From Pseudomonadales bacterium (GTDB taxonomy: Bacteria > Pseudomonadota > Gammaproteobacteria > Pseudomonadales > Halieaceae): a DNA stretch of 64,000 nucleotides. The translations under genes and the position numbers were made by a program. The stretch is from positions 806,001-870,000 of the forward strand of contig JACKNV010000001.1 in the NCBI GenBank assembly GCA_024234735.1, read 5' to 3'. The notes under the pieces were generated by a model. It was not told the origin of the DNA. It made no database searches and was given only the letters and a program-made list of their open reading frames with translations. Of the stretch, positions 42,055-50,782 are shown piece by piece. Numbering within the stretch: position 1 is the first letter of the stretch; each line of letters begins with the position of its first letter.

Positions 42055-42627
42055 TCACTGCAGTTGTTCCAGCTCGAAGGGTGCGTCGCGCAGCTGTGCC
42101 GCCGTGCCGAACTCTTCGGCAAGGGCCTTGTAGAACACACTTGCCCGCTGCGGCAGGCCGCTCTGCCGCCAGCGCCTTGCCTGTTCAAGCACGCTGCGCT
42201 GGAAGGGAAGACAGTCGTGTTCCCCCGCGGCGAGGTTGTCGTTGCTGACCCGGAAGCGGTAGCCGCAGGCCCGCGAGAAAAACCACTCAAGCGCCTGGGG
42301 TCGGGACTCCACCGCCTCGAAGGCGCGCTGTTGTACGGGCTCGCGGCCATCCGCCGCGTACCAGTAGCCGAAGTCGGGCAACCGGCGGCGCCGTGTTCCG
42401 GCGATACACCAGTGCGCCACCTCGTGCAGCGCGCTGGCGAAATAGTCCAGGCGGTAGTGCAACAGGTGATATTCACTCGCACTTTGGGCAGGCTGGTAAA
42501 ATGGCTCTCCGGCGCCACCCACCAGACGGGTTCGCCAGCGCGCGGCAAAGCAGGCGCCAAATACCGCTTCCAGGCGCTGTGCATTGAACGTCTCTTCGCG
42601 GGCAGCGGCAGTAACCACGGCGTTCAA
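42055..42627 (-). CDS. epmC: Elongation factor P hydroxylase EpmC
   Basis: Hydroxylates the lysyl-lysine modification of EF-P, the last step of the EpmABC pathway that helps ribosomes pass polyproline. The 190-residue protein has the conserved HEVAHWCIAG metal-site motif, RRRLPDFGYWYAADGR and VESRPQALEWFF. The TTG at 42627 overlaps the tusA stop (TTGA); an internal GTG at 42618 is an alternative. EpmA and EpmB are not in the window. Confidence 0.92.
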   Translation of the reverse strand: MNAVVTAAAREETFNAQRLEAVFGACFAARWRTRLVGGAGEPFYQPAQSASEYHLLHYRLDYFASALHEVAHWCIAGTRRRRLPDFGYWYAADGREPVQQRAFEAVESRPQALEWFFSRACGYRFRVSNDNLAAGEHDCLPFQRSVLEQARRWRQSGLPQRASVFYKALAEEFGTAAQLRDAPFELEQLQ

Positions 42628-42884
42628 CGGGAGTCTCCCGGTGCGTCTTCCCCGGCCTTGCGCAGCAGGTAGTGGTACTCGCCCTGTACTTCCTCGTGTC
42701 GCAGCAGGCTGTGGCCGAGGAAACGGCAGAACTTGGGAATATCACGCGTGCTGGCGGGATCGGTGGACAGCACCAGCAGGGTATCGCCCACCGCGATCTC
42801 GCGAATGCGGTTGTGCAGCAGCATCACCGGCTCGGGGCAATACAAACCGGTGGCATCGAGTATGTGGTCGGCTTCACAATCCAT
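42624..42884 (-). CDS. tusA: Sulfurtransferase TusA
   Basis: Accepts persulfide from IscS and hands it to the TusBCD complex (encoded at 22724-23786) for tRNA 2-thiouridine. The 86-residue protein has the reactive Cys16 in the motif LDATGLYCPEPVM and the TDPASTRDIPKFC segment. The start ATG 42884 gives normal TusA length; the frame is open to 43130 but that part overlies yheU. It lies 13 bp after yheU. Confidence 0.94.
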   Translation of the reverse strand: MDCEADHILDATGLYCPEPVMLLHNRIREIAVGDTLLVLSTDPASTRDIPKFCRFLGHSLLRHEEVQGEYHYLLRKAGEDAPGDSR

Positions 42885-42897
42885 GACAATCGTATCG

Positions 42898-43140
42898 CTA
42901 CTCACCCAGCAGCAGCGCCGTGCGCTCCGCGGGCAACAGGTCCCAGGTTTCGCTCTCGGTATCATACACCAACTGCAGATCCCCCCGGCCCAGCTGTGCG
43001 CGCAACTCGTCCACCTTGTGTTCGAGGCTGACTTCCCGTGGGCCGTAATCAGTGCCGTCACGCGTGGCAAACTCCTCCAGCAGCGCCTGCAGGACGCTCT
43101 CCTGCAAACGCTCGACCGGAATGACCACAAATTCGGCCAT
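42898..43140 (-). CDS. yheU: YheU family protein (UPF0270)
   Basis: Small protein of 80 residues with the family start FVVIPVERLQESVLQALLEE and the invariant FATRDGTDYG. Function unknown, although the family is universal in gammaproteobacteria. ATG 43140 is preceded by AGAGG; further upstream the frame overlies the gcvR start region. First gene of a minus-strand run with tusA, epmC, pdxB and the NAD-kinase-like gene. Confidence 0.9.
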   Translation of the reverse strand: MAEFVVIPVERLQESVLQALLEEFATRDGTDYGPREVSLEHKVDELRAQLGRGDLQLVYDTESETWDLLPAERTALLLGE

Positions 43141-43244
43141 GGGAGTGCACCTCTCGCCGCCGGGGCGCCGCCGCCCCCTGGCTTCTGTAATAGCTGAATG
43201 CGCGCTAATATACGGCCTGCGCCTGAGAAAGTGGAGTCTGGTCA

Positions 43245-43781
43245 GTGGAAACATCCTACATCGTCACCTTCATCGGGGACGATCGCCCGGGCCTGGTGGA
43301 GGAGCTCGCCAGCGTCATCGAGAGCAACCAGGGAAACTGGCTGGAAAGCAGGTTGTCGCAGTTGGGTGGCAAATTCGCCGGACTGGTGCTGGTGGCCCTG
43401 CCCGAAGCATCCGGCCAGGCCCTCGAGGCGCAGCTGAAGGAGCTGTCGGCCAGCGGCATGAGTGTGCGGGTCACCCGGGCCGGTGCCGCAGAGCCGGCCC
43501 GCGAGGCGCGCAATATTACCCTGACAGTCATCGGCCCGGACCGCCTCGGCATCGTGCGGGAGATTTCCCGCGCCCTGGCGCGGCGCCGGGTAAACGTGGT
43601 GGAGATGGACAGCCACGTGAGCAGCGCGCCGATGAGCGCCGAGCTGCTCTTCCATGCGCGTATCGATGCGCAGATTCCAGAACACACGGACCTTGACGAG
43701 TTACAGGACAGCCTGGACGAGATCGCCGACAATATGACACTGGAGATCGAGCTGGAGCGCGGCAATATTTCTGCCGCCTGA
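43245..43781 (+). CDS. gcvR: Glycine cleavage system transcriptional repressor GcvR
   Basis: ACT-domain regulator that in E. coli binds GcvA and blocks activation of the glycine cleavage operon when glycine is low. The 178 residues form two ACT domains, about 4-75 (IVTFIGDDRPGLVEELAS) and 90-165 (LTVIGPDRLGIVREISRALA). The start is GTG 43245 with GGAG upstream. It diverges from yheU; gcvA and gcv genes are not in the window, so the regulatory target is inferred. Confidence 0.88.
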   Translation: METSYIVTFIGDDRPGLVEELASVIESNQGNWLESRLSQLGGKFAGLVLVALPEASGQALEAQLKELSASGMSVRVTRAGAAEPAREARNITLTVIGPDRLGIVREISRALARRRVNVVEMDSHVSSAPMSAELLFHARIDAQIPEHTDLDELQDSLDEIADNMTLEIELERGNISAA

Positions 43782-43792
43782 GGCGGGCTCGC

Positions 43793-44011
43793 TCAACGGC
43801 GCGAAAACAATTTGCGCAACAGCACCCACACCGCCACCGTCGCCGCTGCCGCCAGAACCACCACCAGCAAGGCCAGCAGGCTGGCAAACAGCAGTTCCCG
43901 GATTTCCCCGGGGCGCAGTCCGAACTGATCCACGGCCACCCACAGCAAAGCCCCCAGGGCCAGCACACTGAGTAAGGTGGTGCGATAGTACCGGCGGCGC
44001 GCCCGGCTCAT
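43793..44011 (-). CDS. Small two-helix membrane protein downstream of aroC
   Basis: Protein of 72 residues: a basic N-terminus (MSRARRRYYR), then two hydrophobic segments separated by RPGEIR, and a basic C-terminus (LRKLFSRR), which fits a small inner-membrane protein with both ends in the cytoplasm. No family recognised. ATG 44011 lies 10 bp after the aroC stop, so it is likely co-transcribed. It converges with gcvR, 11 bp between stops. Confidence 0.7.
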   Translation of the reverse strand: MSRARRRYYRTTLLSVLALGALLWVAVDQFGLRPGEIRELLFASLLALLVVVLAAAATVAVWVLLRKLFSRR

Positions 44012-44021
44012 GATCGTTTCG

Positions 44022-45134
44022 CTAGCAGTCGGCGGGCGGCGCGGCCGCCGCCAGAACCGGTGTATCGCACTGCACGTCCATGTTCTGGCCGCGATGACGC
44101 AGGGCGTGATCCATGAGCACGATGGCCAGCATGGCCTCCGCGATGGGCGTGGCGCGAATGCCGACACAGGGGTCGTGGCGACCGTGGGTGGACATCTCCA
44201 TCGCCGCGCCCGCGGTATCGATGGTGGCGCCACTCTGGCGGATACTGGAAGTGGGTTTGAGGGCGATGCTGACGGTGATGTCCTGGCCACTGGAAATACC
44301 GCCGAGTACGCCACCGGCATTGTTGCCGACGAAACCGGCCGGAGTGAGCAGGTCGCGGTGCTCGCTGCCGTGCTGCTCCACGCAGGTAAACCCCGCGCCG
44401 ATTTCCACGCCCTTTACCGCATTGATGCCCATCATCGCATGGGCAATATCGGCATCCAGGCGGTCGAACACTGGCTCGCCCAGGCCCGGCATCACGCCGC
44501 TGGCCACCACGTTGATGCGCGCCCCGATGGAGTCCCCGCGCTTGTTCAGCTCGGCCATGAAACGCTCCATCTGCGGCACCTTGTCGGGATCCGGGCAGAA
44601 AAAGGGGTTGGTTTCCACGCTCGCCCAGTCGAGGGTTTCCGCCCTGATCGGGCCCAGCTGCGCGAGGTAGCCGCGAATCTCGATACCGTAGCGCGAGGCG
44701 AGGTATTTTTTCGCGATCGCGCCCGCCGCCACCCGCATGGCGGTTTCCCGGGCCGAGGAGCGCCCGCCACCGCGGTAATCCCGAAACCCGTATTTCTGGT
44801 TGTAGGTGTAATCGGCGTGGGCCGGCCGGAAGGTATCCTTGATGTTGGAATAGTCCTTGGAACGCTGGTCGGTGTTGTCGATCAACAGGCCGATGGGCGT
44901 TCCCGTGGTGCGCCCGTCGAAAACACCGGACAGGATGCGCACCTCGTCGGCCTCGCGCCGCTGGGTGGTAAACCGCGAGGTGCCCGGTTTGCGCCGGTCC
45001 AGATCGCGCTGCAGGTCACTGGCGGCCAACTCCAGGCCGGGCGGGCAGCCGTCAACGACGCATCCCAGGGCGGGGCCGTGACTCTCGCCAAAGCTGGTGA
45101 CTGTGAACAGTTTGCCGATTGTATTGCCCGCCAT
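44022..45134 (-). CDS. aroC: Chorismate synthase
   Basis: FMN-dependent last enzyme of the shikimate pathway, making chorismate for aromatic amino acids and folate. The 370-residue protein contains the three family signatures: GESHGPALGCVVDGCPPG, the GGGRSSARETAMRVAAGA region, and the late RQSGATIDTAGAAMEM and GRHDPCV. Length matches E. coli AroC. It follows prmB by 41 bp, the classic prmB-aroC pair of gammaproteobacteria. Confidence 0.98.
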   Translation of the reverse strand: MAGNTIGKLFTVTSFGESHGPALGCVVDGCPPGLELAASDLQRDLDRRKPGTSRFTTQRREADEVRILSGVFDGRTTGTPIGLLIDNTDQRSKDYSNIKDTFRPAHADYTYNQKYGFRDYRGGGRSSARETAMRVAAGAIAKKYLASRYGIEIRGYLAQLGPIRAETLDWASVETNPFFCPDPDKVPQMERFMAELNKRGDSIGARINVVASGVMPGLGEPVFDRLDADIAHAMMGINAVKGVEIGAGFTCVEQHGSEHRDLLTPAGFVGNNAGGVLGGISSGQDITVSIALKPTSSIRQSGATIDTAGAAMEMSTHGRHDPCVGIRATPIAEAMLAIVLMDHALRHRGQNMDVQCDTPVLAAAAPPADC

Positions 45135-45175
45135 GATACACCCGTGCCCGTGTGCAAAAGCCGCCTATTATAAAG

Positions 45176-46096
45176 CTATCCGCGCCAGCTTGCGTCGTAA
45201 TCTTGCAGCTCCCGGGCACTCAGGGCAAATACACCGTGGCCGCCGTGCTCGAATTCCAGCCAGGTGAAGGCCACTTTTGGATAGGCCTGTTCCAGGGCGG
45301 GCCAGCTGTTGCCCACTTCCACCACCAGCAGCCCGGTTTCTTCCAGGTGATCAGCGGCCGCCGCCAACAGGCGGCGGGTCAGGTCCAGCCCGTCGCTCCC
45401 GGAACCCAGCGCCAGCGCCGGCTCGTGCAGGTATTCCGCGGGCAGCGCGGCCAGGTCTTCGCGGTCTACGTAGGGAGGGTTACTGACAATGAGGTCGTAG
45501 CGCCGTCCTGCCAGGGCCGCGAACAGGTCCGACTCGATGACGTTCACCCTGGAGGCCAGGCCCAGCGCGGCGGCGTTTTCCCGCGCCAGTTGCAGCGCGG
45601 CGGCGTCTATGTCCACCAGGTCCACTTCCACGTCGGGGTAGTAGTGCGCCACGGCGAGCCCGATACACCCTCCCCCGCAACACAGGTCCAGCACCCGGCG
45701 CAGGGGCGGGCCGCTGTACCAGGGCTGGAAATCGTTGAGTACCAGCTCGGCAATGGGCGAGCGGGGAATGATGGCGCGCGGGTCGCAGGCGAACTGCAGC
45801 CCCGCAAACCACGCGCGCCCCAGCAGGTAGGGCAAGGGAACGTGGTCTTCGATGCGCTGCTCAAGCAGGGATTCGATGCGCGCCCAGGCGGCCGCGTCCA
45901 GCGGGTGCGGCAACACGCCGTCGTCGGCATCCAGCGGCAGGTCGGCCACCGCCAGCACCAGCTGCACCGCCTCGTCCCAGGGGTTGTCGGTGCCGTGGCC
46001 AAAACAGGCCGCGCTGTCCTGCAGCCTGGCACTGCAGTAGTCCAGCGCCTGGCCAATCGTTGCGGGGCGGTTGGTTGTGGTTGCATCGTCACTCAT
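45176..46096 (-). CDS. prmB: 50S ribosomal protein L3 N5-glutamine methyltransferase
   Basis: Methylates a glutamine of ribosomal protein L3. The 306-residue protein has the SAM motif VLDLCCGGGCIGLAVA (about 137-152) and the catalytic NPPY motif in VSNPPYVDRED. The neighbour aroC separates it from PrmC, which usually follows prfA. I chose ATG 46096; a GTG two codons upstream is possible. It diverges from folE. Confidence 0.94.
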   Translation of the reverse strand: MSDDATTTNRPATIGQALDYCSARLQDSAACFGHGTDNPWDEAVQLVLAVADLPLDADDGVLPHPLDAAAWARIESLLEQRIEDHVPLPYLLGRAWFAGLQFACDPRAIIPRSPIAELVLNDFQPWYSGPPLRRVLDLCCGGGCIGLAVAHYYPDVEVDLVDIDAAALQLARENAAALGLASRVNVIESDLFAALAGRRYDLIVSNPPYVDREDLAALPAEYLHEPALALGSGSDGLDLTRRLLAAAADHLEETGLLVVEVGNSWPALEQAYPKVAFTWLEFEHGGHGVFALSARELQDYDASWRG

Positions 46097-46224
46097 GGCC
46101 ACAGTGTAACCGATCTGGCCCCCGGATCAGCCGATTGCCCCCGTCCCTCGTGGTTGCTACTATCCCATGTCCCGCGGCGCCGCCAATGGCCGGCCCCCGT
46201 CACCTCGACACAGGAGCAAGCCGG

Positions 46225-46773
46225 GTGGAGAAACACTGGGCGAAAATCATCGAAGACATGGGCGAAGACCTGCAACGCCCGGGCCTCGTCGACACCCCCA
46301 AACGGGCTGCCAAGGCCTTTGAATTCCTGACCCGCGGCTACCGGCAATCAGTCGAGGACGTGGTCAACAATGCGCTGTTTCCCGCCGATTCCAGCGAGAT
46401 GATCCTGGTGCAGGACGTGGAGCTGTACTCCCTGTGCGAGCATCACCTGCTGCCCTTCATCGGTAAATGCCACGTCGCCTACATCCCCACTGGCAAGGTG
46501 CTGGGTTTATCCAAGGTGGCCCGCATCGTGGACGTGTATGCGCGCCGGCTGCAGATCCAGGAGGCGCTCACCACCCAGATCGCCACCACTATCATGGAGG
46601 TGACCGATGCCGAGGGTGTCGGGGTCATCATCGAGGCACAACACATGTGCATGATGATGCGCGGCGTGGAAAAACAGAACTCGGTGATGAAGACCTCGGC
46701 CATGCTGGGCTGCTTTCGCAGCGAGCAGAAAACCCGCGAGGAGTTCCTCAACCTCCTGCAGATGAAGCGCTAG
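46225..46773 (+). CDS. folE: GTP cyclohydrolase I
   Basis: Converts GTP to dihydroneopterin triphosphate, the first step of tetrahydrofolate synthesis and of queuosine precursor formation. The 182-residue protein has zinc ligands Cys71 and His74 (LCEHHLLPF) and Cys142 (HMCMMMRGV), and GLSKVARIVDVYARRLQ. Start at GTG 46225 with AGGAG 9 bp upstream; the N-terminus is shorter than in E. coli, as in many bacterial type I enzymes. Its stop codon overlaps that of the convergent DUF4892 gene. Confidence 0.96.
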   Translation: MEKHWAKIIEDMGEDLQRPGLVDTPKRAAKAFEFLTRGYRQSVEDVVNNALFPADSSEMILVQDVELYSLCEHHLLPFIGKCHVAYIPTGKVLGLSKVARIVDVYARRLQIQEALTTQIATTIMEVTDAEGVGVIIEAQHMCMMMRGVEKQNSVMKTSAMLGCFRSEQKTREEFLNLLQMKR

Positions 46774-47315
46774 TCGCCATCGACTGCCAGCAGTTCCGCG
46801 TGCAGGTACTGGCGATCCGCGGTGCGCGCGCCGCTGTAGACCAGCAACAGGTCGAAGGGGTCGTCCCCGACCGCATAGACCCGATAGCGCTGCAGTTCCT
46901 CCTGGCCGTAAAGCACCCGCTGGTGAAAAACCCTGTTGGCCCACTGCACGCCCGGCCCACAGGCACGCCCGTCGCAACCGAACAGCAGTTCGCCCCGGCT
47001 GCGCTCGCGGATACTCGCCTCCAGTTCGTCCAGCACTTCCAGTGAGGTAAACCCGTCGACGATCTGCCAGGTATAGCTGGTCAGCAGTCCGTCGAAACGC
47101 TTGCTGCTCTTGAATGTCCAGGCACCGCCCACCTTGCGAATGGCTCCCAGGCCCACTTCGTAATCGCGCACCTGAGCCTCGCTGAAGGCCACTGGCTGCG
47201 CATGGGGAAAGCCGTTCAACTGCTGCAGTAACTGGGCCGCGGTCTCGGCCCGGACGCTTCCGCAAACCAGCGCCAGGCACACCAGGGTGAGCACACCGCG
47301 AAATCCCCGCTGCAT
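46770..47315 (-). CDS. DUF4892 domain protein, exported
   Basis: Protein of 181 residues with a Sec signal peptide (about 1-23, ending SVRA) and a DUF4892-like body: FPHAQPVAFSEAQVRDYEVG followed by a KSSKRFDGLLTSYT segment. Function unknown in all relatives I know of. The start ATG 47315 is the first that gives a clean signal peptide; the frame is open to 47747 in the hydrolase region. It lies 11 bp after the hydrolase gene in the sixA-hydrolase-DUF4892 run. Confidence 0.82.
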   Translation of the reverse strand: MQRGFRGVLTLVCLALVCGSVRAETAAQLLQQLNGFPHAQPVAFSEAQVRDYEVGLGAIRKVGGAWTFKSSKRFDGLLTSYTWQIVDGFTSLEVLDELEASIRERSRGELLFGCDGRACGPGVQWANRVFHQRVLYGQEELQRYRVYAVGDDPFDLLLVYSGARTADRQYLHAELLAVDGD

Positions 47316-47326
47316 CGCTGTGACCA

Positions 47327-48202
47327 CTATCGCGTCCCTCCCCTGTTGGTGGACAGTAAAAACCGGTTGATTCTGGCGGCGACATCCTCCACCGAAGACT
47401 CCATGTGGCAGTGATGACCTCCGGCAACGGATTCCAGCTGCAAACCGCCGATGTAGCGCCGCGCCAGCGCGGCCATTTCGGGTCGTCCGCCCAGGCCCTG
47501 CTCGGCCACCAGTAACAGCGTCGGCATGCTCAGACCCTGCAATACTGCCGCAATCTGGCCGCCAGTCAATTTTACCGCGGAAGCGCCGCGCAGGCGCAAA
47601 TCGGTGCTCCAGGTATAACCGCCGTCGCAGGGCCGCAGGTTGCGCTCCACCAGCAGGCGCGCTGCGGCGGGCGGCAGTTTGTCTCCTGCGCGGCTGGCTA
47701 TGGCATCGTCGACGCTGGCGTAGACCCGGTTGTGGCACGCCAGCCAACGCCGCTTATCGTCGACATACTTACGCAGTTGGCCGGGAAACAGCGCTTCGGC
47801 AACGGGCTCCGGCGCCAGGCCATCCAGCAGTACCAGGCTGCGAATCCGCTCGGGAAAGGCCGCAGCCATAATGCTGGCTATGGCGGCGCCGCGCGAATGT
47901 CCCAGCAGGTCAAAATGCTGCCAGCCCAGTGCGTCCAGCACACCCAGCAGCTCGGGCAGGTCTTCCCATATCTGGTAGCCGGCATCGGTGGAGCGCGGAT
48001 CGCTGCGGCCATGCCCGGTGAGGTCGAGGGCCACCACCTGGTGTTGTACCAGGAGCGGGGCCAGCATGCTGAAACTGGCGGCATTGTCCAGCCAGCCGTG
48101 CAGCGCCAGCAGCGGCCGGGCCGCCGGATCGCCCCAGGCGAGGCCGGCCAGACGCAGGCCATTGACCTGCCAGCGCAGCTCGCGCGGCTCCGGGGTGTTC
48201 AT
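47327..48202 (-). CDS. Alpha/beta hydrolase
   Basis: Cytoplasmic alpha/beta-hydrolase of 291 residues. The oxyanion region LLALHGWLDNAASF, the nucleophile elbow GHSRGAAIAS, and the catalytic His in GGHHCHME are visible, as are acidic residues after strand 7 that could complete the triad. Substrate unknown; close to the serine hydrolase/epoxide hydrolase-like group. Start ATG 48202 overlaps the sixA stop (ATGA), so translation is coupled. Confidence 0.85.
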   Translation of the reverse strand: MNTPEPRELRWQVNGLRLAGLAWGDPAARPLLALHGWLDNAASFSMLAPLLVQHQVVALDLTGHGRSDPRSTDAGYQIWEDLPELLGVLDALGWQHFDLLGHSRGAAIASIMAAAFPERIRSLVLLDGLAPEPVAEALFPGQLRKYVDDKRRWLACHNRVYASVDDAIASRAGDKLPPAAARLLVERNLRPCDGGYTWSTDLRLRGASAVKLTGGQIAAVLQGLSMPTLLLVAEQGLGGRPEMAALARRYIGGLQLESVAGGHHCHMESSVEDVAARINRFLLSTNRGGTR

Positions 48203-48705
48203 ATGCCGGCCTCGTATTCCGGCGGCAGGGCCCAGAACAGCAGCCTGGCGCAAGCCGGCGCGGCAGCCTCCAGTTCCAGGGTGGCGAGCCCGCCCGGGGA
48301 CAACGGGGGCACCTGCCCAGCCTGGCCCAGGTAGCGGTCCACCAGGCGGGAAACCAGGGGTTGGTGCGACACCAACAGCAGGTGATCCGGGCAATCGCTG
48401 CCGGGCTGCGACACCGCATTGACCAGGGCATCCACGGCCGGCTCACGGCCGCCGGGTTGCAGCGCCTGTTCAGCGCGCACCCGGGCGTGACTGAAAGCCG
48501 AGGCCACGATCCCCGCGGTTTGCGTGGTACGCAGCCACGGGCTGTGGAGAATCAGGTCAGGCATCGCCAACTCGCGCGCGCCACAGGCGGCGTGAAAGCG
48601 GGTGCAGGCGAAACCGATATCGTCGTTACCGCGCGCCGTCAGCGCGCGCTGGCGATCGCTGGCTGCCCAGCCGGCCTCGCCGTGGCGCAACAGGGTGAGG
48701 ATCAT
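48199..48705 (-). CDS. sixA: Phosphohistidine phosphatase SixA
   Basis: Histidine phosphatase-superfamily enzyme of 168 residues that removes phosphate from phosphohistidine domains (ArcB, and in E. coli the nitrogen phosphotransferase NPr). The RHG motif is at residues 7-9 (LLRHGEAG) with the phospho-accepting His8, and the second His lies in VSHQPLVSRL. The SPWLRTTQTA arginine is conserved. It heads a run with the hydrolase and DUF4892 genes, 62 bp from htpG. Confidence 0.9.
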   Translation of the reverse strand: MILTLLRHGEAGWAASDRQRALTARGNDDIGFACTRFHAACGARELAMPDLILHSPWLRTTQTAGIVASAFSHARVRAEQALQPGGREPAVDALVNAVSQPGSDCPDHLLLVSHQPLVSRLVDRYLGQAGQVPPLSPGGLATLELEAAAPACARLLFWALPPEYEAGI

Positions 48706-48729
48706 GGAGCGGCTTTGCGGTTGTGGACA

Positions 48730-48751
48730 CCGCCGCCGGTAACGGCGGCGG
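48730..48751 (-). terminator. GC-rich hairpin after htpG
   Basis: Perfect CCGCCGCCG/CGGCGGCGG stem with a GTAA loop between the htpG stop and sixA. There is no U-tract on either strand, so termination here is only possible, perhaps Rho-assisted. Confidence 0.35.
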
Positions 48752-48767
48752 CGTGACTGGCAGGCAC

Positions 48768-50693
48768 TCAGGCCTGGCTCAGTTGCAACAGCAGCTTGTT
48801 CATCCGCGCAACATAGGCGGCAGGATCCTTGAGCTGCCCGCCTTCCGCCAGGCTGGCCTGGTCGAACAGGATGTTACCCAGGTCCGCGAAGCGCTCCTCG
48901 TCGGCCTCCTGGTCGAGCATTTTCAGCAACGGGTGGCCGGGGTTGATTTCCAGGGTGGGCTTGCTTTCCGGCACCGGCTGCCCTGCGGCTTCCATGATCC
49001 GGCGCATCTGGGCCCCCATGTCGAAGTCCCCCACCACCAGGCAGGCGGCGGAGTCGGTCAGCCGGCCGGTAGCGCGCACCGCGGCTACCTTGTCCTCCAG
49101 TACCTTGCCCAGGCGCTCCACCAGGGCCTCGGCTTCCTTGCTGAGTTTTTCCTGCTCGGCCTTGTCCTCCTCGGAATCCACGGCCAGGTCGAGTTCACCG
49201 CGGGCCACGTCCTGGAAGCGCTTGCCGTCGAATTCCTGCAGGTGATTCATCAGCCAGTCGTCCACCCTATCGGACAACAGCAGCACCTCGAGACCCTTCT
49301 TGCGGAAAATCTCCAGGTGGGGACTGTGCCTGGCGGTATCGAAATTCTCCGCCACCACGTAATAGATCTTGTCCTGCTTTTCCTGCATCCGGGCCAGGTA
49401 GTCTTCCAGCGACTGGTCCTGCTCGGGCTTATCCGTGTGGGTGGTGCTGAAACGAAGCAGTTTGGCGATCTTCTCCTTGTTGCCAAAATCCTCCGCCGGC
49501 CCCTCTTTCAACACCTGGCCGAATTCCTTCCAGAAAGTAGCGTAATCATCGCCACTCTTCTTCTTGGCCAGCTTGGCCAGCATGTCCAGCACGCGCTTGG
49601 TCAGGGCGCTGCGCATGGACTCCACTGCGGGGTCCTGCTGCAGGATTTCCCGCGACACATTCAGGGACAGGTCGTTGGAGTCCACCACGCCCTTGACGAA
49701 ACGCAGGTAGTTGGGCAGGAACTGCTCGGCCTCGTCCATGATGAACGTGCGCTGCACATACAGCTTCAAACCGCGGTTCATGTCACGGTTCCACAGGTCG
49801 AACGGCGCTTTGCGGGGCAGGTACAGCAGGCTGGTGTACTCCAGCTTGCCTTCCACCTTGTTGTGGGACCAGGTCAAGGGGTCCTCGAAATCGTGGGAGA
49901 TATGCTTGTAGAACTCGCGGTACTCCTCGTCGCTGACCTCGCCGCGCGGACGGGTCCACAGCGCGGTTGCCTCGTTGACCGCCTCGTACTCCGCCGGCTG
50001 CTCCTGCCCAGCCTCCTCGCCCTCGGCGGGGGGGGCCGGCGGCTTGACCATCATCACCGGCACCGAGATGTGGTCGGAATACTTCTTGATGACGCTGCGC
50101 ACCCGCCAGTCGTCGGCGAACTCCTCGCAGCCCTTCTTTAGGTAGAGGGTGATACTGGTACCGCGTTCCTCCCTGGCCCTGGGCTCTATAGAGAACTCGG
50201 CCTCGCCGTGGGATTCCCACAATACGCCCTCCTCGGCTGCCTCACCCGCCTTGCGGGTGTGCACCTCTACCCGATCGGCAACGATGAACGCGGAGTAGAA
50301 CCCCACCCCGAACTGGCCGATCAGCTGGGAATCCTTCTTCTGGTCACCGGTCAGGCTTTCCAGAAAGGCCGAAGTCCCGGACCTGGCAATGGTGCCGAGG
50401 TTTTCGATGACCTCATCGCGATTCATACCGATGCCATTGTCGGTGATGGTGATGGTGTGCTGTTTCTTTTCCTTGGTCAGGTCCACCGTGATCCTGAAGT
50501 CCCCCTGCCCCTCCAGCAGGCTGTCGTCGGCCAGGGCGGCAAAGCGCAGTTTGTCGATTGCATCACTGGCGTTGGAAATCAGCTCCCGCAGGAATATTTC
50601 CTTGTTGGAGTACAGTGAGTGGATCATCAGGTGCAGAAGCTGCTTGGCCTCTGTCTGAAAACCCAGGGTTTCCTTGCGCACGTCTGCTGTCAT
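48768..50693 (-). CDS. htpG: Molecular chaperone HtpG (Hsp90)
   Basis: Bacterial Hsp90, an ATP-driven dimeric chaperone. The 641-residue protein shows the GHKL ATPase motifs in order: ELISNASDAIDKLRF, ITDNGIGMN, and GQFGVGFYSAF, followed by the middle-domain catalytic Arg region (NVSREILQQDP) and a C-terminal dimerisation domain. GAGGA lies before the ATG. A near-consensus sigma-32 promoter is 56-84 bp upstream, so heat-shock control is expected. Confidence 0.98.
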   Translation of the reverse strand: MTADVRKETLGFQTEAKQLLHLMIHSLYSNKEIFLRELISNASDAIDKLRFAALADDSLLEGQGDFRITVDLTKEKKQHTITITDNGIGMNRDEVIENLGTIARSGTSAFLESLTGDQKKDSQLIGQFGVGFYSAFIVADRVEVHTRKAGEAAEEGVLWESHGEAEFSIEPRAREERGTSITLYLKKGCEEFADDWRVRSVIKKYSDHISVPVMMVKPPAPPAEGEEAGQEQPAEYEAVNEATALWTRPRGEVSDEEYREFYKHISHDFEDPLTWSHNKVEGKLEYTSLLYLPRKAPFDLWNRDMNRGLKLYVQRTFIMDEAEQFLPNYLRFVKGVVDSNDLSLNVSREILQQDPAVESMRSALTKRVLDMLAKLAKKKSGDDYATFWKEFGQVLKEGPAEDFGNKEKIAKLLRFSTTHTDKPEQDQSLEDYLARMQEKQDKIYYVVAENFDTARHSPHLEIFRKKGLEVLLLSDRVDDWLMNHLQEFDGKRFQDVARGELDLAVDSEEDKAEQEKLSKEAEALVERLGKVLEDKVAAVRATGRLTDSAACLVVGDFDMGAQMRRIMEAAGQPVPESKPTLEINPGHPLLKMLDQEADEERFADLGNILFDQASLAEGGQLKDPAAYVARMNKLLLQLSQA

Positions 50694-50748
50694 GGGGTCC
50701 TCGCGTTTATTTCAGGTTTATTCCAGGTATCTCGACCGGATGGGCAAG

Positions 50749-50777
50749 ACATGGGGGCGAGTGGGGATAATTTCAAG
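50749..50777 (-). promoter_or_regulatory. Sigma-32 (RpoH) heat-shock promoter of htpG
   Basis: On the minus strand CTTGAAA (50777-50771), a 14-bp spacer, then CCCCATGT (50756-50749): a full match to the CTTGAAA-N(11-16)-CCCCATNT pattern, about 55 bp upstream of the htpG ATG. Confidence 0.92.
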
Positions 50778-50782
50778 CTTTG

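Noticed and set aside
48723..50141. Plus-strand 472-codon frame opposite htpG
   Set aside because: Shadow frame; htpG has all Hsp90 motifs on the other strand.
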